From assembly GCA_963807015.1 (NCBI GenBank), contig CAWEAS010000009.1, forward strand, positions 124,001 through 188,000: a stretch of DNA of 64,000 nt, given 5' to 3'. Made by a program: the position numbers and the translations under genes. Positions 33,071 to 41,403 of this stretch are shown in pieces; position 1 is the stretch's first letter, and each line of letters begins with the position of its first letter. Below the pieces are notes generated by a model. That model did no database searches. It was not told the DNA's origin and saw only the letters and a list, made by a program, of their open reading frames with translations. This DNA is from JAJPKK01 sp963807015. GTDB taxonomy: Bacteria; Pseudomonadota; Alphaproteobacteria; Rhizobiales; Xanthobacteraceae.

Positions 33071-33907
33071 ATGTCGGTTCACGCGACTCCCGGTGAAACT
33101 CAAAAGCGTCTGACGGCGCCGGACATTCTTGCCCGCAAGGCCGGCGAGCCGATCGTGATGCTCACGTCCTACCATGCCCACACCGCCCGGATCGTCGATC
33201 GCCACTGCGACGTGATCCTGGTCGGTGATTCGCTCGGCATGGTGATGCACGGCCTCGAGACCACGATCCCCGTGACCCTCGACATGATGATCCTGCAGGG
33301 CCACGCGGTCATGCGCGGCTCGAAGCGCTGCCTCGTCGTGGTCGATCTGCCGTTCGGCTCCTACGAAGCCTCGAAGGAGCAGGCCTTCATGGCGGCGGCG
33401 CGCGTTCTCAAGGAAACCGGGTGCGGCGCGATCAAGCTTGAGGGCGGCCAGCGCATGGCCGAGACCATCCGCTTTCTCACGGAGCGCGGCGTACCGGTGA
33501 TGGCCCATGTGGGCCTGACCCCGCAATCGGTCAACGCGCTCGGCGGCTTCCGCGCCCAGGGGCGGGACACCGCGGAATGGGGGCCGATCAGGGCTGATGC
33601 GCGGGCGGTGGCCGAAGCCGGGGCGTTTTCGGTTGTGCTCGAAGCGCTGGCGGAGCCGTTGGCCGCCGAAATCACGCGCGAGATTGCGATTCCCACGATC
33701 GGGATCGGTGCGAGTTCCGTCTGCGACGGTCAGGTCCTGGTATTGGAGGATATGCTTGGCCTGTCACCCTGGGTGCCCAAATTCGTGAAGCGCTATACGA
33801 CCCTTGGCCCCTCGATCGAGGCCGCGGTATCGGCCTATGCCGGGGAGGTGCGAAGCCGCCGCTTTCCCGGTCCGGACAACGTCTACGCGCTCAAGAAGAA
33901 GCCGTGA
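33071..33907 (+). CDS. panB: 3-methyl-2-oxobutanoate hydroxymethyltransferase (ketopantoate hydroxymethyltransferase)
   Basis: PanB adds a hydroxymethyl group from methylene-tetrahydrofolate to ketoisovalerate, the first step of pantothenate and coenzyme A synthesis, in the cytoplasm. The 278-residue protein has the family blocks MLTSYHAHTARIVDRHCDVILVGDSLGMVMHG (metal-binding Asp), VDLPFGSYE, AIKLEGG, MAHVGLTPQSVN, IPTIGIGASSVCDGQVLVLEDMLGL and KFVKRY. Length is normal. It is three bases downstream of nnrU and probably co-transcribed. A GC-rich hairpin lies about 100 bases after the stop. Confidence 0.95.
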   Translation: MSVHATPGETQKRLTAPDILARKAGEPIVMLTSYHAHTARIVDRHCDVILVGDSLGMVMHGLETTIPVTLDMMILQGHAVMRGSKRCLVVVDLPFGSYEASKEQAFMAAARVLKETGCGAIKLEGGQRMAETIRFLTERGVPVMAHVGLTPQSVNALGGFRAQGRDTAEWGPIRADARAVAEAGAFSVVLEALAEPLAAEITREIAIPTIGIGASSVCDGQVLVLEDMLGLSPWVPKFVKRYTTLGPSIEAAVSAYAGEVRSRRFPGPDNVYALKKKP

Positions 33908-34004
33908 ACACGCCCGGCACGCATGAATTGTCCGAAGACCGAAGGTCGCAGGGCCCCCAACCGGCTTTGTTTTGCCACGCCGTTGCCGCATCATTAGCCT
34001 AAAG

Positions 34005-34035
34005 CCCCCGGCATAAAGGGGATGTGCCGAGGGGG
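34005..34035 (+). terminator. GC-rich hairpin downstream of panB
   Basis: CCCCCGGCA (34005-34013) pairs with TGCCG-A-GGGGG (34025-34035), leaving one bulged A and an 11-base loop. It lies about 98 bases after the panB stop and lacks a clear T run, so the role as a terminator is tentative. The rest of the 263-base gap shows nothing recognisable. Confidence 0.35.
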
Positions 34036-34170
34036 TTGATCGGCCTGATGTTTTTGTGCGGGTGTGGCGTTCGGGGATAGACCGGATTAGCATGATCGCG
34101 CGGCCTTTATGGGGGGCCAATTCGATGGCACTATTTCCCGTGGTCGCGCGCCGCAAGGCGGAGAGATTTC

Positions 34171-34824
34171 GTGTCTGACATCTTCACTGAAGTCGACGAG
34201 GAAGTACGCCGAGAACAGCTCAAGAAGCTGTGGGAGAAGTACGGCAACTACATCGCTGTCGTCGCGTTCCTGATCGTTGCCGGCGTTGCCGGCTGGCGCG
34301 GCTATGAATGGTATCAAGGAAAGCTCGCCGCGACGGCGGGCGCCGCCTTTGACGCCGCAAGCCAACTCGCCGACCAAGGCAAGCATGAGGAGGCCGCGGC
34401 GGGATTTGCCAAGCTTGCCGCTGACGGCACCGCCGGTTATCGCCAGCTCGCGCGCTTGCGCGACGCAGCCGAGATCGCTGAGAAGGATCCCAAGGCGGCG
34501 GTTGCGGCCTATGACGCGATCGCCAAAGAATATGCCGCTCATCCGCTGGTCGGCGACCTTGCCGCGATCCGCGCGGCGTTCCTACTGGTCGATACCGCAA
34601 AGCTCGACGAGATGACGCAGCGGCTGGAGCCTCTGACGCAGTCGACGAACCCCTTCCGCCATTCCGCGCGCGAGATGCTGGCGCTGTCGGCATGGCGCAA
34701 CGGCGATCTTGCGGCCGCGCGCAAGTGGCTTGATGCCGCCAAGAACGACCCGGAGGCGCCGCCGGGCCTGCGGTCCCGGCTGGACGTGCTCGCGGCGCTC
34801 CTGCCTGCCGTCGGAAAGACCTGA
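34171..34824 (+). CDS. YfgM-like tetratricopeptide-like membrane-anchored protein
   Basis: A 217-residue protein: a charged N terminus (SDIFTEVDEEVRREQLKKLWEKYG), one membrane anchor (about 27-46, YIAVVAFLIVAGVAGWRGYEW) and a periplasmic helical-repeat domain (AAFDAASQLADQGKHEEAAAGFAKL, YRQLARLRDAAEIAEKDPKAAVAAYDAIA). In enterobacteria YfgM associates with the Sec translocon and periplasmic chaperones, and its gene also lies just before der. GTG 34171 follows GGAGAG and gives the conserved start. The lipoprotein gene follows after two bases and der after that, the usual order. Confidence 0.85.
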   Translation: MSDIFTEVDEEVRREQLKKLWEKYGNYIAVVAFLIVAGVAGWRGYEWYQGKLAATAGAAFDAASQLADQGKHEEAAAGFAKLAADGTAGYRQLARLRDAAEIAEKDPKAAVAAYDAIAKEYAAHPLVGDLAAIRAAFLLVDTAKLDEMTQRLEPLTQSTNPFRHSAREMLALSAWRNGDLAAARKWLDAAKNDPEAPPGLRSRLDVLAALLPAVGKT

Positions 34825-34826
34825 AA

Positions 34827-35337
34827 ATGCAGCGAGGGGGGCGCCTGATATTTGCAGCGGCGGTGATCGTGGTCGCACCGCTCATGTCCGCTTGCAGCGA
34901 CATGGTGGACAAGTTCGAGACTCTCGAACTGTTCGACACCAAAAAGAAGCTTTCCGGTGAGCGCAAGCCGGTGTTTCCGGAGGGCGTTCCGGGAGCGACG
35001 TCCGGCGTGCCGGCCGAGCTCGTCAAAGGTTATCAACAGCCCGAAATCAGGGCCGGTCGATCCGGCCAAAGCAGCCGCCGAGGCGGCAGCAGCGGAGACC
35101 ACGAAGCCGAAGCCCAAACCCAAACCGCAGCAGACGGCGGCGAAGCCGCCTTCGCAACGCACCGCGGCGAAGCCTCCGGCGACTTCCGCCGCCGCCAATG
35201 CAAGTCCGGCACCTGGGGCCGCGCCCGCAGCGCCGCCGCCGGCGGCCGGCGGGCCTCCAGCTTGGCCGGCGCAGCAGCCCCAAGCCGCTGCGCAACCGCA
35301 ACCCGCTTGGCCCGGCGGCGCGCCCGCGACGCGGTAG
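34827..35337 (+). CDS. Small Pro/Ala-rich lipoprotein preceding der (apparent one-base frameshift)
   Basis: The gene starts at ATG 34827 with a lipoprotein signal (MSAC lipobox, Cys at about residue 23), then DMVDKFETLELFDTKKKL and PVFPEGVPGATSGVPAELVKGYQQ. The frame then derails, but removing one A from the AAA at 35044-35046 gives ...YQQPESGPVDPAKAAAE and an Ala/Pro/Lys/Gln-rich tail ending APATR at 35337, a 169-residue product. The composition of the restored tail (AETTKPKPKPKPQQTAAKPP) is typical of such rhizobial proteins, whereas the unrestored frame is not. In many proteobacteria BamB occupies this position; this protein has no propeller repeats. Its function is unknown. Confidence 0.72.
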
Positions 35338-35439
35338 TCTCGCCGCCGATTGGTTGATCCGCTATTTCGGTCGGACGTTCGGACGCAGTCCAGCTCCGAA
35401 AATTGCGCCATTCGCGGCGCCGACACCTATATTCCCGCC

Positions 35440-36825
35440 ATGCGCCCCACCGTTGCGATTGTCGGCCGGCCGAACGTCGGCAAATCGACCCTGTTCAATC
35501 GGCTTGCCGGCCGCCGGCTTGCGCTGGTCGATGACACCCCCGGCGTCACCCGCGATCGGCGGGAAGGCGCCGCGCGGCTCGGCGATCTTTCGTTCACCAT
35601 CATCGATACCGCGGGTCTCGAGGAGGCCCGCGCAGAAAGCCTCACCGCCCGCATGCGCGCGCAGACCGAGGCCGCCATCGCAGGGGCCGACGCGATCTTC
35701 TTTATGGTCGATGCGCGCGCGGGCGTGACGCCCGCTGACCGCATGTTTGCCGACCTTACGCGGCGATCCGGCAAGCCGACCATTCTGATCGCCAACAAAA
35801 GCGAAGGTCGCGCCGGCCTTGCGGGGGCCTACGAGGCCTTCGACCTCGGGCTCGGCGATCCGGTTGCAATCTCCGCCGAACACGGCGAGGGCCTCGCCGA
35901 TCTCTACGATGCTCTGCGCGTTGCGTTACCGGAGGAAACCGCGCTCGACGAGGACGAGATCGCTGCCGGCGAGGCCGAGGCGCCCTCGCCGGAAAAGCCG
36001 ATCCGCATCGCCGTGGTCGGCCGCCCGAATGCGGGCAAATCGACGCTCATCAATCGCCTGCTCGGCGAGGAACGTCTGCTGACCGGCCCCGAGGCCGGCA
36101 TTACGCGCGATGCCATCGCGGTGCCGCTCACATGGAAAGGGCACCGCTTTCTCGTCCACGACACCGCCGGCCTGCGCCGCCGCTCCAAAGTCGAGGACAA
36201 GCTCGAAAAGCTGTCCGTTGCCGATGCGCTCGAAGCGATCCGGTTTGCCGAAGTCGTGATCCTGCTCATCGACGCGACGGCGGCTTTCGAGGAACAGGAT
36301 CTGCGCATCGCCGACCTCATCGAGCGCGAAGGCCGCGCGCTGGTGCTCGGAATCAACAAATGGGACCTCAGGGACGACGCGCCCGGCGCAGCAGCAAACC
36401 TGCGGCGCGAGGCCGACCACTGGCTCCCCCAGGTCAAGGGCGTGCCGACGGTTGCGGTGTCCGGCCTCACCGGCCAAGGTCTCGATCGCCTGATGCAGGC
36501 GGTGGTCGACATCCATGAAGCCTGGAATCGCCGCGTCGCGACCAATCCGCTCAACCGCTGGCTCGAAGCGACCATCGCGGCTCACCCGCCGCCGGCGGTC
36601 TCCGGCCGCCGCCTCAAGCTAAACTACATCACCCAGCCCAAGGCGCGCCCGCCGAGCTTCGTCCTGTTCTGCACGCGCGCCGACGCCGTGCCGGACGACT
36701 ACCGGCGCTATCTCGTCAACAGCTTGCGCGACGCTTTCGATCTGCCCGGCATCCCGATCCGCCTGACGCTACGCGAGAAGGCGAACCCGTACGCGAAGAA
36801 GGGCAGGGCGAAGGGAAGGAAGTAA
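35440..36825 (+). CDS. der: Ribosome-assembly GTPase Der (EngA)
   Basis: Der is an essential tandem GTPase needed for 50S subunit maturation. The 461-residue protein has two complete G domains: the first with GRPNVGKSTLFNRL, DTPGVTRDR and the DTAG switch; the second (from about 183) with GRPNAGKSTLINRLLGEER, TGPEAGITRDAI, HDTAGLRRRSKVEDKLEKLS and NKWD. The C-terminal KH-like domain (about 370-461) includes KLNYITQPKARPPSFVLFCTRAD and IPIRLTLREKANPY. ATG 35440 is selected because the first G domain starts six codons later; an in-frame ATG at 35350 would add unrelated residues. Convergent with the SDR gene. Confidence 0.95.
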   Translation: MRPTVAIVGRPNVGKSTLFNRLAGRRLALVDDTPGVTRDRREGAARLGDLSFTIIDTAGLEEARAESLTARMRAQTEAAIAGADAIFFMVDARAGVTPADRMFADLTRRSGKPTILIANKSEGRAGLAGAYEAFDLGLGDPVAISAEHGEGLADLYDALRVALPEETALDEDEIAAGEAEAPSPEKPIRIAVVGRPNAGKSTLINRLLGEERLLTGPEAGITRDAIAVPLTWKGHRFLVHDTAGLRRRSKVEDKLEKLSVADALEAIRFAEVVILLIDATAAFEEQDLRIADLIEREGRALVLGINKWDLRDDAPGAAANLRREADHWLPQVKGVPTVAVSGLTGQGLDRLMQAVVDIHEAWNRRVATNPLNRWLEATIAAHPPPAVSGRRLKLNYITQPKARPPSFVLFCTRADAVPDDYRRYLVNSLRDAFDLPGIPIRLTLREKANPYAKKGRAKGRK

Positions 36826-36858
36826 TAAGTTGAAGTTCAGTCGGGCTACGGGCAGCGG

Positions 36859-37599
36859 TCATTCCGGCTTGCGAAACGTCAGCAGCTTGCGGGTCGGGAA
36901 ATCGTAGAGTTGCCCGTGCGCGGTGAATTCCGGGACGCATAGCTCGATGATCTTCTCCGCCACCGCTTCGGGCGGCGGCAGGGTCATCGGGTCTTCGCCG
37001 GGCATGACCTGGGCGCGCATGCGGGTGCGGGTCGGGCCGGGGTTGAAGAGATTGACGCGCACCGCCGTGCGTTCGGTCTCCGCCGCGTAGGTACGGACCA
37101 TGGCTTCGAGCGCGGCTTTCGAGGTCGAATAGATTCCGCGGTAGGCGCGCATGTTGTGGGCGGCGCCGGATGTGATGAACACGGCGCGGCCGGCGTCGGA
37201 GCGGCGCAGCAGCGCGTCGGTGGCGCAGATGAGCTGCCAGTTTGCCGTGACGTTGACCTTCATCACCTCTTCCCAGTCGGCAAGCGTGATGTGATCGAGC
37301 GGCGAGGACGGCCCCGCGAGGCCGGCATTGCCGACAAGAACGTCGAGCCGCGCGTAGCGCTCGTTGAGGGCCATGGCGAGCCGGCCGAGTCCCGCAAAAT
37401 CGGTCACGTCGAGCGGCACCAGCGTGGTGCTGCCGCCGGCTGCGCGGATCGCATCGTCCAGTTCTTCAAGTCCGCCGACCGTGCGCGCAACCGCGACCAC
37501 GTGCGCGCCGGCCTTGCCAAGCCGAAGCGCGGTCGCCGCCCCGATGCCGCGCGAGGCGCCGGTGACGAGCGCAATGCGGCCGGCAAGCGAAGGACTCAA
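36859..37599 (-). CDS. Short-chain dehydrogenase/reductase downstream of purF
   Basis: A 246-residue SDR with the cofactor motif ALVTGASRGIGAATALRLG near the N terminus, a VGNAGLAGPSSPL segment, catalytic Ser in FITSGAAHNM and YSTSKAAL (Tyr/Lys). The start is most likely TTG 37599, which overlaps the purF stop as TTGA, with AGAGGCAAG just upstream; this means translational coupling. Because purF carries an apparent one-base insertion, the uncorrected sequence reads straight from purF into this gene and mimics a fusion. A similar SDR follows purF in other Hyphomicrobiales as far as I recall. Substrate unknown. Confidence 0.82.
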   Translation of the reverse strand: MSPSLAGRIALVTGASRGIGAATALRLGKAGAHVVAVARTVGGLEELDDAIRAAGGSTTLVPLDVTDFAGLGRLAMALNERYARLDVLVGNAGLAGPSSPLDHITLADWEEVMKVNVTANWQLICATDALLRRSDAGRAVFITSGAAHNMRAYRGIYSTSKAALEAMVRTYAAETERTAVRVNLFNPGPTRTRMRAQVMPGEDPMTLPPPEAVAEKIIELCVPEFTAHGQLYDFPTRKLLTFRKPE

Positions 37600-39153
37600 C
37601 TTGCCTCTGCCAGAAGGGAGAGCTGCCGCGGCGACAGGGAGTCGGCGCTGCGGTCGGTGAGGGAGGTTGGGTATTCGCCGGTGAAGCAATGGTCGGTGAA
37701 TTGCGGGCGCGCCGGGTCGCGCCGCTCTTCGCCCATTGCGCGGTAGATGCCGTCCACCGACAGGAAGGCGATCGAAATCGGCATCGATGACTTCGCGAAT
37801 CTCCTCGACCGAGTGGGTCGCCGCGAGCAGCTTGTCACGCTCCGGCGTATCGATGCCGTAGAAATCCGGATGCGTGATCGGCGGCGAAGCGATGCGGAAA
37901 TGCACCTCCTTCGCGCCGGCCTCGCGCATCATGCGCACGATCTTCACCGACGTAGTGCCGCGCACCAGGCTGTCGTCGATGAGGACGATGCGCTTGCCGG
38001 CGACAACCGAACGGTTGGCGTTGTGCTTGAGCCGCACGCCAAGTTCGCGGATCGACTGGGTCGGCTCGATGAAGGTGCGTCCGACATAGTGATTGCGGAT
38101 GATGCCGAGCTCGTAGGGGATGCCGGCGGCCTGGGAGTAACCGATCGCGGCGGGCACGCCGCTGTCGGGCACCGGCACCACCACATCGGCCGCGGCTGGC
38201 GCTTCGCCCGCAAGCTCGATGCCCATGCGACGCCGGATCTGATAGACGCTGCGGCCGCCGACGACCGAATCCGGACGGGCGAAATAGATGTATTCGAAGA
38301 TGCAGGGGCGCGGTCGCATCGGCGGGAACGGCTTGATCGATTGCGCGCCGGTCTCCGAAAACACCACGATCTCGCCGTTGTCGACGTCGCGCACGTAGCG
38401 GGCGCGGATGATGTCGAGCGCGCAGGTCTCCGACGTGACGATCGGACAGCCGTCGAGTTCGCCGAGCACCAGCGGACGGATGCCCAGCGGGTCGCGGGCC
38501 GCGACGAGCTTCTTGTTGGTGAGCGCCGCGAGCGAGTAGGAGCCCTCAAGCTGGCGCAGCGCATCGATGAAGCGGTCGATGAAGCGGGTGTGCTGCGAGC
38601 GGGCAACAAGATGCAGGATGACCTCGGTGTCGGTCGTCGATTGCATGATGGCGCCGTCGCGCACGAGCTGGCGAATCAGTGTCCGGCCATTGGTGAGGTT
38701 GCCGTTGTGGCCGACGGCGAAGCCGCCGGCGTCAAGCTCGCAGAACAACGGCTGGACGTTGCGCAGCACGGTCTCGCCGGTCGTGGAATAACGCACGTGG
38801 CCGATCGCAAGCGAGCCGGGCAGCCGGTCGATGATCTCGCGACGGGAGAAGGTGTCGCCGACAAGGCCGAGCCGGCGCTCCGAATGGAACCGGCGGCCGT
38901 CATAGCTCACGATGCCGGCGGCCTCCTGGCCGCGATGCTGGAGCGCATGGAGGCCGAGCGCGGTGATGGCCGCAGCATCGGGATGACCATAGATGCCGAA
39001 CACGCCGCATTCTTCGCGCAGCCGGTCGCTATCGAGGTCGAGGTCATCATCGCGAATGCCATTGCCCGCCTGCGGGGGTGGGGACGACTGGCGGATGTGC
39101 TGATCCTGGAGTTCCTCGTCCGGGCTGTCGAAGCGTCCCTGTCGGCTTTCCAT
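37596..39153 (-). CDS. purF: Amidophosphoribosyltransferase (apparent one-base frameshift near the C terminus)
   Basis: PurF makes phosphoribosylamine from PRPP and glutamine, the first committed step of purine synthesis. From ATG 39153 (GGAG upstream) the protein has a propeptide ending before the nucleophile Cys in REECGVFGIYGH, the N-terminal glutaminase domain (LGLHALQHRGQEAAGI, HVRYSTTG) and the PRPP-binding site VLIDDSLVRGTTS. After EVIDAD the frame fails; deleting one T of the minus-strand TTT (AAA at 37775-37777) restores SIAFLSVDGIYRAMGEERRD and FTDHCFTGEYPTSLTD, the expected PurF ending, at 37596 (518 residues). Purine auxotrophy would result from a true lesion, so a sequence error is likely. 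cvpA lies upstream, SDR downstream. Confidence 0.9.
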
Positions 39154-39333
39154 CGTCGCTCCGTCGAGCCTTCCGGCGAATCACGTAACCCGCAATCCCG
39201 AGGATTGCAGTGATTCCCTTGATGCTACTGTCACAGTATCGTCGCGAAACAGCGCAAATCGCAAGATGCCGAGGCGCTCGCAAGCGCCTCCGCCCACAGC
39301 GCTATCGCATGGCAGCGACCCTGCCGATGCGAC

Positions 39334-39864
39334 CTATGCCGGAGGTTCGCTTTCGCCGCGCTGCTTCTTGTACTTCGCGTACCATGCCTCGATGTCAGGT
39401 GACATCGCCATGATATCGTCGCCGACCTTCTTCAGGACATTGAGCGATCGGGCATTCGTTATCCATGTAGGTTGCGATTTGGCCGGCACAAGCCAATCGA
39501 AGAACATAAAGGCAACCACGACGATAACGAGGCCCCGCGCGAGACCGAACAGAAACCCAAGCGTGCGGTCGAGGGCGCCGATCCGGCTGTCGAGGATCTT
39601 GTCCGAGATGCGCACGGTAATGATCGACACCACGATGAGGGTGAGGAGGAATGCCGACGCCACCGTGCCGATGGTGACGAGGTAGTCATTCCAGGTGCTG
39701 AAATAGGCCTTCGCGAGCGGCAGCAGTTTCGTATAGGCGAGAAGCGCGGCCACTGCCGCGGCCCCCCAGCCCGCAATCGACAGCACCTCGCGGATCAATC
39801 CGCGCACCATTGCAAGCATTCCAGATATCAGCATCACCGCGATGAGGAAGATATCGAGATACAT
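39334..39864 (-). CDS. cvpA: CvpA-family membrane protein
   Basis: A 176-residue inner-membrane protein with four hydrophobic helices (about 2-24, 26-46, 62-85, 103-122) and the CvpA core GLIREVLSIAGWGAAAVAALL and IGALDRTLGFLFGLARGLVIV. CvpA affects colicin V export, purine-linked growth and envelope stress tolerance; it commonly sits beside purF, as here (180 bases upstream on the same strand). ATG 39864 gives the conserved family start (MYLDIFLIAV); the frame continues upstream to 39936 without family similarity. The C-terminal tail is short and charged. Confidence 0.85.
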   Translation of the reverse strand: MYLDIFLIAVMLISGMLAMVRGLIREVLSIAGWGAAAVAALLAYTKLLPLAKAYFSTWNDYLVTIGTVASAFLLTLIVVSIITVRISDKILDSRIGALDRTLGFLFGLARGLVIVVVAFMFFDWLVPAKSQPTWITNARSLNVLKKVGDDIMAMSPDIEAWYAKYKKQRGESEPPA

Positions 39865-40061
39865 CGTTGGAAACTTCGTTGTGGTGGGGAGTGGCCTTCG
39901 GTTCCGCTGTATAGCGTTCCACGCGGCGTCCGTCACGTCACCTTTTGCACCGGCGCCACCAGTCTTCCAATTGCCGCATTTTTCGCCGGAGCGCGCGTAA
40001 TACTCAAGGCTTGCGCGGACATTGGGCCGGTCGTTTCCACAGAACCTGACTGAGCGAAATA

Positions 40062-40167
40062 GTCATTTCGGGGGCCGAGCGCGGCGAGGCAGCCCGGAAT
40101 CTATACTCCTGGGTCCGTGGTTATGGATTCCGGGCTCGCCTCCGCTTCGCCGCCGCCCCGGAATGAC
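40062..40167. repeat. Long palindromic intergenic repeat, family A, copy 1
   Basis: Begins GTCATTTCGGGGGCCGAGCG and ends GCCCCGGAATGAC; inner arms AGCCCGGAAT and ATTCCGGGCT also pair. Closely similar copies lie at 44153-44259, 50525-50612 and 54337-54442. It occupies the middle of the 412-base gap between cvpA and the aldolase gene; the rest of that gap shows nothing recognisable. Confidence 0.85.
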
Positions 40168-40276
40168 CGCGTTATATAAGGCAATCATATCGTTAGGGCT
40201 TCGCAAAATTCAGATTGCGCGCCCGTATGCTTGCTCCCTATGTTCGCCGCGAAACGAGCGATCCGGGAGAGGATGA

Positions 40277-41140
40277 ATGGCTGAGCTGCCGCGCCTGAAC
40301 AATGTGATCCGTGCGTGGGAGGAGGGAAAAACCGCCTTCACATCCTTCGCCCAAGCCGAGATCGAGACTGCCATCGCCATGAGCACCTCGAAGTTCGACG
40401 GCATCGTCTACGAGATGGAGCATAACTTCTGGGATGCGCGGGCGCTGCGCGACGCCATGCAGTACATGCTCAATCGTCGCCAGATCGTGCAGGGCGGTAC
40501 GCTCGCGCCTTCCGTCACCCCGATGGTGCGCATTCCGCCGAACGGCGGCGAGCATAACCAGTGGCTCGCGAAGCAGGCGCTCGACCTCGGCGTCTACGGC
40601 GTGCTGTGGCCGCACATCTCGACCGTTGATCAGGCGCAGAATGCGGTCGCCGCCTGCCGCTATCCGCGGCTTAAGACCGCGCCCCGTTACGAGCCCGCCG
40701 GCATCCGCGGCGACGGCCCGACCACGGCGGTGCGCTACTGGGGCCTGACCCAGCAGGAGTATTACAGCAAGGCCGACGTGTGGCCGCTCGATCCTAAAGG
40801 CGAAATCCTCTGCATGCTGATGATCGAGGATACCCAGGGCATCGCCAACCTCGCCGACATCCTCAAGAAGGTGCCGGGGATCGGCCTGGTGCTGATCGGG
40901 GAGGGGGACCTTTCGCAGGAGCTGGGCTTCCCGCGCCAGTACGAGCACCCGCAGGTGCTCGACGCGATGGCCTACATCGTCAAAACCTGCAAGGAGAACA
41001 AGGTCGCGGTCGGCCATCCCCATGTGGACGCGACCAACGTCGAGCGCATCCTGGGCGAGGGCTACACCTTCCTGATGGCCGCGCCGGTGCGCAGCTTCGC
41101 TGCCCTCGACAAGGGCCGCCAGCTCGCCGGACGGAAGTAG
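40277..41140 (+). CDS. HpcH/HpaI-family aldolase
   Basis: A 287-residue class-II (metal-dependent) aldolase-type protein. Relevant blocks: FDGIVYEMEHNFWDARALRDAMQYM (Glu-His pair in the active-site loop), TPMVRIPPNGGEHNQWLAKQALDLGVYGVLWPHI (substrate Arg and GV-WPH element), MLMIEDTQGIANLADIL and GEGDLSQELG with metal-ligating acidic residues, and AVGHPHVD. The family cleaves 2-keto-4-hydroxy acids into pyruvate and an aldehyde, often at the end of aromatic degradation pathways. The substrate here is unknown; the insert around YEPAGIRGDGPTTAVRYWGL is family typical. ATG 40277 follows GAGAGGAT. No obvious operon partner. Confidence 0.82.
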   Translation: MAELPRLNNVIRAWEEGKTAFTSFAQAEIETAIAMSTSKFDGIVYEMEHNFWDARALRDAMQYMLNRRQIVQGGTLAPSVTPMVRIPPNGGEHNQWLAKQALDLGVYGVLWPHISTVDQAQNAVAACRYPRLKTAPRYEPAGIRGDGPTTAVRYWGLTQQEYYSKADVWPLDPKGEILCMLMIEDTQGIANLADILKKVPGIGLVLIGEGDLSQELGFPRQYEHPQVLDAMAYIVKTCKENKVAVGHPHVDATNVERILGEGYTFLMAAPVRSFAALDKGRQLAGRK

Positions 41141-41162
41141 TAGGGCACCGGTAAACGCGCGT

Positions 41163-41279
41163 GTAGGGCGGATTAGAATAGCGCAGCGTATTGCGCCGCT
41201 GCGCGGGGCCTCCCGGATGTGGCAGGTGCCGCGCGAGGACGGCGGATTACGGCTTCGCCTAATCTAATCCGCCCTACGA
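41163..41279. repeat. Long palindromic intergenic repeat, family B
   Basis: GTAGGGCGGATTAGAATAGC at the left is mirrored by CTAATCTAATCCGCCCTAC at the right, with inner GCGCAGCG-type arms, giving a structure of about 117 bases. It starts about 22 bases after the aldolase stop. A degenerate relative lies near 53040-53112. Confidence 0.8.
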
Positions 41280-41403
41280 GCCGGCAATTGTCGCGGTAAA
41301 GTCTCGGAAATTCGGTCGTGTCGTGTTGCGTGCCGGCAACAGACAAGGCCTGCCATATACTCTACGTTCGATGCGCTCGCGAAACGCTGAGGGGGTCGGC
41401 GTC

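Noticed and set aside
36859..39153. A 764-residue PurF-SDR fusion enzyme on the minus strand
   Set aside because: The true PurF ending (FTDHCFTGEYPTSLTD) is present in another frame up to a stop at 37596. The fusion exists only because one inserted base near 37776 throws purF into the downstream SDR frame.
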